Source: Bacteroidales bacterium
GTDB taxonomy: Bacteria > Bacteroidota > Bacteroidia > Bacteroidales > SMBSF39
Direction: 5' to 3'
Length of the DNA: 11,640 bases
NCBI GenBank assembly: GCA_021107685.1
Contig: JAIOSH010000159.1
Location: forward strand, 1 to 11,640
Below the pieces are notes generated by a model, which saw only the letters and a program-made list of their open reading frames with translations, had not been told where the DNA came from and ran no database searches. A program made the position numbers and the translations under genes. Of the stretch, positions 6,751-11,640 are shown piece after piece; positions within the stretch are counted from its first letter, which is position 1, and each line of letters begins with the position of its first letter.

Positions 6751-8349
6751 ATGAAAAAATCAGTATTTTTATTTACATTATTAATTGCATTAAGTTCAAT
6801 GACTTTTGCAGACGGTTTTGAAAACTTTGCAAATTATCCTGAAACCGGAAATTCATATCAGGATGGTACTTTTACAGGACAGGATGGTTCTACCTGGGAA
6901 TATTGGCAGTGCAGAGGTGACCAAATAATTACGGATGAAACCCCGTGTTTGGGAAAAAACAGGACTCCCACTTCTGAAGTAACATCAGGTAATATTTCAG
7001 GAGGATTACGCACTTTCAATTTTGATTATATGCAGGCTTTTTCTACAAATGTAAACCTTGAAGTTTATGTAAATTCCATTTTGGTTGCTACGGTTATTTC
7101 TTCCGGTGAGCAAGGTATTGTTAAAAATTCAGGTGATATAACTGTAGCTGTTCCCGGTGATTTTGTGTTTACTTTTATTCAGGCTAATAATTCTTCCGGT
7201 CAGGTTAGTATTGATAATATTTCTTATACAAGTTTCGGAGGTGGTAATCCTGACCCGGAACCTACCAATTACCCGACTAATTTTGTTGCAACAGCATGTG
7301 CACTGACTATTGATCTTACATGGACAGATGCAATTGGAGATCAGCTTCCATCAGCTTATCTTATCAAAGCAAGTATTGAAGATAATATAACTGCACCGGT
7401 TGACGGAACACCTGTTTCTGATGACACAGATCTGTCGGATGGAGAAGGAGCTAAGAATATTAATTATGGTGAAGAATTTTATTCATTTACAGGATTAGCT
7501 TCAGCAACTATTTATTACTTTAAAATTTACCCTTACACAAATTCAGGCACTGAGATTGATTATAAAACCGATGGCACTGCTCCATCTGCTAATACAAATA
7601 CTGATGTTGTTCTGGAACATGAAGGATTTGATGATGGTTTGGGAGACTGGACTCCTTATAGTGTAACAGGAGATCAGGAATGGTATCAGGATGAATATGG
7701 AGGAAAAACATTTGCTAAGATATCGGGATATGATGGACAGGCATTTGAAAATGAAGACTGGCTTATTTCTCCACCATTAAATTTGGATGAATATAATAAC
7801 GAAATTTTGTCCTTTGAAACAGCTATGAATTATGATGGACCCGAACTTGAAGTAAAAATATCTACGGATTACAGCGGTTCGGGCGACCCTAATATTGCTT
7901 CATGGACAACATTGCCTGCATCATTTTCTCCCGGTGGATGGGAATGGACTTTCTCAGGCAATATTGATATTTCAACTTATCAGGGTACTCAGGTATATAT
8001 CTCATTTTTATATAATAGCACTGATTTGGAAGCTGCAACATGGGAACTTGATGATATTCTTGTAACAGCAGATACAGGCGTAGGAATTAATGATAATTCA
8101 GAAAAAAATATAGATTTTCATCTTTATCCAAATCCTGCAAATAGTGTTTTTTATATTGAAAATCCTGATGTTTGTTTTTCAGTATTAAAAATTTATTCAT
8201 CAAGCGGCAAAATTGTTTATCAGGAAAATTTAAATAATGGGCTTAACAAAATTGAATTATTTAATATTGATACAGGAATTTACTTTGTAAAAATTATTGA
8301 TTCAAATACAAATAAATTTATTTCTAAGAAATTAATTATAATGAAATAA
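6751..8349 (+). CDS. T9SS-exported multidomain protein (Fn3-like, choice-of-anchor J-like, type A sorting domain)
   Basis: The 532-residue protein is predicted to be secreted or attached to the cell surface. A signal peptide covers residues 1-20, with likely cleavage after SSMTFA. Residues about 21-162 form a beta-rich domain (ISGGLRTFNFDY at 82-93, SGQVSIDNISY at 149-159) of a kind common in Bacteroidota exoproteins. After a Pro/Gly linker (163-175), a fibronectin III-like domain covers about 176-283 (YYFKIYPYTNSG at 255-266). Residues about 288-440 resemble the choice-of-anchor J/cleaved-adhesin beta-sandwich (EGFDDGLGDWTP, then NEDWLISPPLNL at 334-345, and WELDDILV near the end). The C-terminus from about 454 is a T9SS type A sorting domain (LYPNPA at 458-463, GIYFVKI at 509-515, KKLIIMK at the end), normally removed on export. 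No catalytic motif is evident, so the role is probably adhesive or carbohydrate-associated. It starts 23 bp after fbaA without its own promoter motif. Confidence 0.88.
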   Translation: MKKSVFLFTLLIALSSMTFADGFENFANYPETGNSYQDGTFTGQDGSTWEYWQCRGDQIITDETPCLGKNRTPTSEVTSGNISGGLRTFNFDYMQAFSTNVNLEVYVNSILVATVISSGEQGIVKNSGDITVAVPGDFVFTFIQANNSSGQVSIDNISYTSFGGGNPDPEPTNYPTNFVATACALTIDLTWTDAIGDQLPSAYLIKASIEDNITAPVDGTPVSDDTDLSDGEGAKNINYGEEFYSFTGLASATIYYFKIYPYTNSGTEIDYKTDGTAPSANTNTDVVLEHEGFDDGLGDWTPYSVTGDQEWYQDEYGGKTFAKISGYDGQAFENEDWLISPPLNLDEYNNEILSFETAMNYDGPELEVKISTDYSGSGDPNIASWTTLPASFSPGGWEWTFSGNIDISTYQGTQVYISFLYNSTDLEAATWELDDILVTADTGVGINDNSEKNIDFHLYPNPANSVFYIENPDVCFSVLKIYSSSGKIVYQENLNNGLNKIELFNIDTGIYFVKIIDSNTNKFISKKLIIMK

Positions 8350-8436
8350 ATTATTTATTTTCAATGGTTTAACATACTTCTTTTTTCTTAAAAAAATGAA
8401 TAATAAAAAAACTTTTTTACTTTAAGTTTCTTATTG

Positions 8437-8444
8437 TACATTTG
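8437..8444 (+). promoter_or_regulatory. Bacteroidota-type -7 promoter element for ppiD
   Basis: TACATTTG is a full match to TAnnTTTG and is directly followed by a C-run (CCCCCG), which stands out in this AT-rich spacer. Initiation would be expected near 8451, giving a leader of about 38 nt. The -33 position holds a T-run (8413-8418) rather than a TTG. This is the most convincing promoter in the window. Confidence 0.55.
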
Positions 8445-8458
8445 CCCCCGAAAAAAAA

Positions 8459-8465
8459 TAAGGAG
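8459..8465 (+). promoter_or_regulatory. Shine-Dalgarno-like TAAGGAG at non-standard distance
   Basis: TAAGGAG resembles the anti-16S complement but stands 23 nt upstream of the ppiD ATG at 8489, too far for normal pairing-driven initiation. No ATG, GTG or TTG lies 5-10 nt after it. The bases before the ATG are almost all A, the usual Bacteroidota arrangement. It is listed because SD-like sequences are rare in this phylum; it probably does not set the start. Confidence 0.25.
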
Positions 8466-8488
8466 ATTTTAAAAAAAATAATAAAAAT

Positions 8489-10615
8489 ATGGCTTTAATA
8501 GGTAAAATTAGAAAACAATCAGGATTATTAGTTATTATTATTGGCGTTGCATTAGCAGCCTTTGTTTTAGGTGATTTTTTAAAACCGGGAAGTGGGAGAA
8601 GCTCAAATGATATTGGCGAAATTGATGGTGAAAATATTCCAATAAGGGAATTCAATATAAAGGTTGAAAAGAATGAAGAAATTCAAAAACAAAACCAACA
8701 AACAGATAATCTGCCTGCTGATGAAATATTTAAAATAAAACAACAAACATGGCAGCAAATAGTTCAGGGGATAATCATGGATAAAGAATATAATGAATTA
8801 GGCATTGTTGTTTCTTCTGACGAACTTTTTGACCAGGTACAGGGTGAAAATCCACACGCTTATATTCTTCAGTATTTTAAAGACCCGCAAACTAATCAGT
8901 ATGATCCGCAATTAGTCAGGAATTATTTAAAAAATCTTGACAGAATGGAACCAGAAGCTAAACAGCAATGGCTGGTTTTTGAAAAAGCAATAAAAGATGA
9001 CAGGTTAAGAAATAAATATAAAAATTTGATATCTAAAGCTTATTATATGCCTGATACTTTCTTAATAAAAGATTTTGATGAAAAAAAGACAAAGGCAAAA
9101 ATTCGTTTATTAGCTGTTAAGTTTAATACAATACCTGATAGTGTTATTACTATAACCCAAGATGATTTTGAAGAATTTTATGATGAATATAAGTATAAAT
9201 ATAAGCGAAAGGAATCCAGGGATATTAATTATGTTATCTTTAAAGTTACTCCGTCAAGTGAAGACCGTAAAAAGACCAAACAGGAAGTCTTTAAAATTTA
9301 CGACGAATTTAAGAAAGCTGAAAATATTCCGATGTTTGTAAATGCAAACTCAGATATCAGATATGACAGCACTTTTTATAAAGAAGGCACATTACCTGTA
9401 CAAATGGATTCAATAATGTTCAATTCACCTGTTGAAACATTTGTTGACCCTTATGTTGAAAATAATGCCTGGCACATGGCAAAGCTTATTGATATTCAGT
9501 TCAGACCCGATTCAATGAAAGCCAGTCATATTCTTATTTCGTTCATCGGTGCTTTTAGAGCAAATCCTGAAGTAAACATAACTAAAGAACAAGCTCTTGA
9601 AATTGCAGATAGTTTACATGCTGTTATAAAAAAATCACCAAATAATCTGGAACAAATAGCAAAAATAATGTCTGATGACCCTTCAGCAAAGGAAAATTCA
9701 GGTGAAATGGATTGGTTTGCAGATGGAACAATGCTTCCTCCATTCAATGATGCTGTATTAAATGGAAAAGTAGGTGATATTGTTTTGGTTGAAACTATGT
9801 TTGGATACCATATTATTAAAATCACAGGAAAACAAAAACCTGTTAGAAAAGTCCGTGTTGCTATAATTGACAGGACAATAGAACCAAGTAACCAAACATT
9901 TCAGGAAACTTATGCAAATGCAAGCGAGTTTGCGAGTGAAAACAAAACAGAGGAAGCATTTGAAAAAGCTGCTGTTGATTTAGGAACAAATATGAGAACC
10001 GCTGAAAATTTATTAAAAATGGGGTATAAAATACCAGGTATTACATACCCAAGATCTATTATCCGCTGGGCATATTCAGATGATTTAACAGAAGGTAGTG
10101 TTTCTCCTGTATTTGATATGGACGGTGATTATGTTGTTGCTATGATTAAAGTAATTCGTGAAAAAGGACTCACGCCTCTTGAACAACTTAAGGAAATCAT
10201 TGAACCTTTTATAAAAAAAGAAAAGAAAGGTGATATAATAGTTGAAAAACTTAATGCTAGTTTGTCTAAATCAAAAAATATTTACAAAATTGCAAAAGAA
10301 TATGACACAAATGTTGACACACTTGATGCTATAACATTTAATAGCAGAAATATTGGTGTTTATGGTAATGAATCTGATGTTATCGGAAAGATATTCAGTT
10401 TGAAAAAAGGAATTATTACAAAACCAATAAAAGGTAATAATGCAGCATTTATTTTAGTCATTGATGATATTACTGAACCTAAAGATTCTGAAGACCATAC
10501 AATTTATAAAAACCAATTGTTGGTCGGTTTTAAATCAAAAGTTAATAACAACTCATATCTTACAGTATTGGAAGATATAACCGATATTATTGATAATCGG
10601 GTGTATTTTTATTAA
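8489..10615 (+). CDS. ppiD: PpiD-like membrane-anchored peptidyl-prolyl isomerase (SurA_N plus parvulin)
   Basis: The 708-residue periplasmic folding factor is held in the inner membrane by one N-terminal helix. The short basic start (MALIGKIRKQ) and helix at about 12-30 match the Bacteroidota PpiD N-terminus, placing the rest in the periplasm. The SurA_N-like chaperone region follows from about 40, with GEIDGENIPIREFN at 43-56 and helical segments to about 200. The parvulin domain lies at about 343-449: the first strand MKASHILISF (343-352), the SGEMDWFADGTMLPPF loop (404-419) and the last strand FGYHIIKI (438-445) are all recognisable. A further helical/beta C-terminal region of about 260 residues (450-708) completes a typical Bacteroidota PpiD of about 700 residues. 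In the family this binds outer-membrane and secreted clients near the Sec translocon; the isomerase activity of individual parvulin domains varies. It follows its own promoter and converges with the sigma-54 activator 14 bp after its stop. Confidence 0.92.
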   Translation: MALIGKIRKQSGLLVIIIGVALAAFVLGDFLKPGSGRSSNDIGEIDGENIPIREFNIKVEKNEEIQKQNQQTDNLPADEIFKIKQQTWQQIVQGIIMDKEYNELGIVVSSDELFDQVQGENPHAYILQYFKDPQTNQYDPQLVRNYLKNLDRMEPEAKQQWLVFEKAIKDDRLRNKYKNLISKAYYMPDTFLIKDFDEKKTKAKIRLLAVKFNTIPDSVITITQDDFEEFYDEYKYKYKRKESRDINYVIFKVTPSSEDRKKTKQEVFKIYDEFKKAENIPMFVNANSDIRYDSTFYKEGTLPVQMDSIMFNSPVETFVDPYVENNAWHMAKLIDIQFRPDSMKASHILISFIGAFRANPEVNITKEQALEIADSLHAVIKKSPNNLEQIAKIMSDDPSAKENSGEMDWFADGTMLPPFNDAVLNGKVGDIVLVETMFGYHIIKITGKQKPVRKVRVAIIDRTIEPSNQTFQETYANASEFASENKTEEAFEKAAVDLGTNMRTAENLLKMGYKIPGITYPRSIIRWAYSDDLTEGSVSPVFDMDGDYVVAMIKVIREKGLTPLEQLKEIIEPFIKKEKKGDIIVEKLNASLSKSKNIYKIAKEYDTNVDTLDAITFNSRNIGVYGNESDVIGKIFSLKKGIITKPIKGNNAAFILVIDDITEPKDSEDHTIYKNQLLVGFKSKVNNNSYLTVLEDITDIIDNRVYFY

Positions 10616-10629
10616 ATTTTGCTGAATTA

Positions 10630-11640
10630 TTATGAAAGGTTAAATTTTTTCATTCTTCTGTCAAGCGACTGCCAAGAAATGTTTAATAAATCTGCAGCTT
10701 TTGATTTATTATAATTTGTATTTTTCAATGCTTTAATAATCAATTTTTTTTCCGATACTTCAAGGTCAAATACTTCATTAATATCTTCTGAAAGTAGTTT
10801 AGATGCATTATTAATAGGTTTAATAATATGAAAATCTTTTAATTTTAAAATATTATTATCACACAGAATTACCGCCCTCTCAGCCATATTTTTTAATTCT
10901 CTGACATTTCCAGGGAAATCATAATACATTAATTCTTTTAAAATATTTTTATCAACATGGAGTATAGGTTTCCCCATTTTCAATGAAAAATCTTTTATAA
11001 AATGGCTTACCAACAAGGGAATATCGTCTTTTCTTTCTCTTAAAGGAGGAATATGAATAATAAATGAACTTAGTCTGTGGTAAAGATCTAATCTGAATTC
11101 TTTTTTCTGGCTCATTTTTTCAATATCCTGATTTGAAGCAGCAATAACCCTAATATCAACATTAATTTCATTATGTGAACCTAATTTTGATATTTTTCTT
11201 TCTTCAATTACTCTAAGCAGTTTTGCCTGTTGATTTTGTGGCATATCACTAATTTCATCTAAAAAAAGTGTACCATTATTAGCAATTTCAAACCATCCTA
11301 TTTTATTTTCAATAGCACCAGTGAAAGAACCTTTTTTATGTCCGAAAAATTCACTTTCGAATAAAGTTTCAGGGATTGCTGAGCAGTTTACAGAATGAAA
11401 AAATTGTTTTTTTCTTGTACTTAAATAATGAATACCTCGTGCCACTAATTCTTTTCCTGTTCCACTTTCTCCTGTTATTAAGACCGTAGTATTGTCAACT
11501 TTAGCAACTTTCGACATAAGCTCAATAATAGAATTCATTACAGGAGTATTTCCTATAAGGTTATGTCCGATTCGTTCCTGAAGTTCTTTAGAAACTAATG
11601 AATAGTTTTGTTCAATTTCTTTTAACCTGTTATTTAAATT
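10630..11640 (-). CDS. Sigma-54-dependent Fis-family transcriptional activator, C-terminal part (N-terminus off window)
   Basis: The frame stays open to the right edge, giving 336 visible residues; the ATG at 11538 is internal (M35). Residues 1-24 (LNNRLKEIEQNYSLVSKELQERI) look like the coiled linker that joins a sensory or receiver domain to the motor. The AAA+ domain follows: the IGHNLIGNTPVM entry (24-35), Walker A GESGTGKE (57-64), the sigma-54 contact loop as GSFTGA (104-109), Walker B GTLFLDEI (123-130), PPLRERKDDIP (198-208) and FPGNVREL (242-249). The Fis-type helix-turn-helix is at about 309-335 (NKSKAADLL, then SWQSLDRRMKKF). The protein would remodel sigma-54 RNA polymerase at -24/-12 promoters using ATP. 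In the contact loop Ser replaces the Ala of GAFTGA, a known tolerated variant. The signal and target genes cannot be told from this window; the missing N-terminus could be a receiver, GAF or PAS domain. Confidence 0.95.
   Translation of the reverse strand, partial: NLNNRLKEIEQNYSLVSKELQERIGHNLIGNTPVMNSIIELMSKVAKVDNTTVLITGESGTGKELVARGIHYLSTRKKQFFHSVNCSAIPETLFESEFFGHKKGSFTGAIENKIGWFEIANNGTLFLDEISDMPQNQQAKLLRVIEERKISKLGSHNEINVDIRVIAASNQDIEKMSQKKEFRLDLYHRLSSFIIHIPPLRERKDDIPLLVSHFIKDFSLKMGKPILHVDKNILKELMYYDFPGNVRELKNMAERAVILCDNNILKLKDFHIIKPINNASKLLSEDINEVFDLEVSEKKLIIKALKNTNYNKSKAADLLNISWQSLDRRMKKFNLS

Noticed and set aside
8377..8430. Poly-A/poly-T stretches and an AAACTT/AAGTTT inverted repeat (8409-8429) considered as a terminator of the T9SS cargo gene
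   Set aside because: The stem is only 6 A/T-rich pairs with a 9-nt loop and runs into the ppiD promoter; such structures arise by chance in poly-A/T sequence.
9470..9485. TGGCAC resembling a sigma-54 -24 element, of interest because a sigma-54 activator is nearby
   Set aside because: No TTGC-type -12 element follows at the required spacing, and it lies inside the ppiD coding sequence.

Overview
The window is strongly AT-rich and reads as a chromosomal segment of a member of the Bacteroidota. The evidence is a secreted protein with a C-terminal type IX secretion (T9SS) sorting domain, start codons preceded by A-rich tracts instead of Shine-Dalgarno sequences, and several upstream matches to the Bacteroidota -7 promoter motif TAnnTTTG. 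Genus and species cannot be read from the sequence. Coding density is high: eight genes, two of them cut by the window edges.

Layout, left to right. (1) The 3' end of a carbamoyltransferase of the YgeW-like knotted group (+). (2) A 941-residue membrane-anchored class III adenylate cyclase carrying a TolB-like region and many TPR repeats (+). (3) A 215-bp intergenic stretch at 3375-3589 packed with short repeats: a small palindrome, three octamers, and a heptamer array that runs into the 3' end of the next gene and supplies its stop codon. (4) Two minus-strand membrane-protein genes: a small two-helix protein of unknown function and a YbdG-type MscS-family mechanosensitive channel, separated by a 144-bp spacer with a 12-bp inverted repeat. 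(5) A divergent promoter region of about 117 bp. (6) fbaA, class II fructose-bisphosphate aldolase (+), followed 23 bp later by a T9SS-exported multidomain protein (+). (7) ppiD, a membrane-anchored parvulin-type chaperone (+), behind the clearest promoter motif of the window. (8) Converging on ppiD with only 14 bp between stop codons, the C-terminal part of a sigma-54-dependent activator (-) whose sensory N-terminus lies off the right edge.

The genes do not form one pathway. Loose themes are envelope function (mechanosensitive channel, PpiD folding factor, T9SS cargo, small membrane protein) and signalling (cyclase, sigma-54 activator), with central metabolism (aldolase, carbamoyltransferase) interspersed. 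I see no CRISPR array, transposase, phage gene, tRNA or rRNA, and no convincing new multi-gene system. The items most worth a second look are the cyclase with its predicted periplasmic TolB-like/TPR half, and the repeat cluster that invades the end of the small membrane-protein gene.
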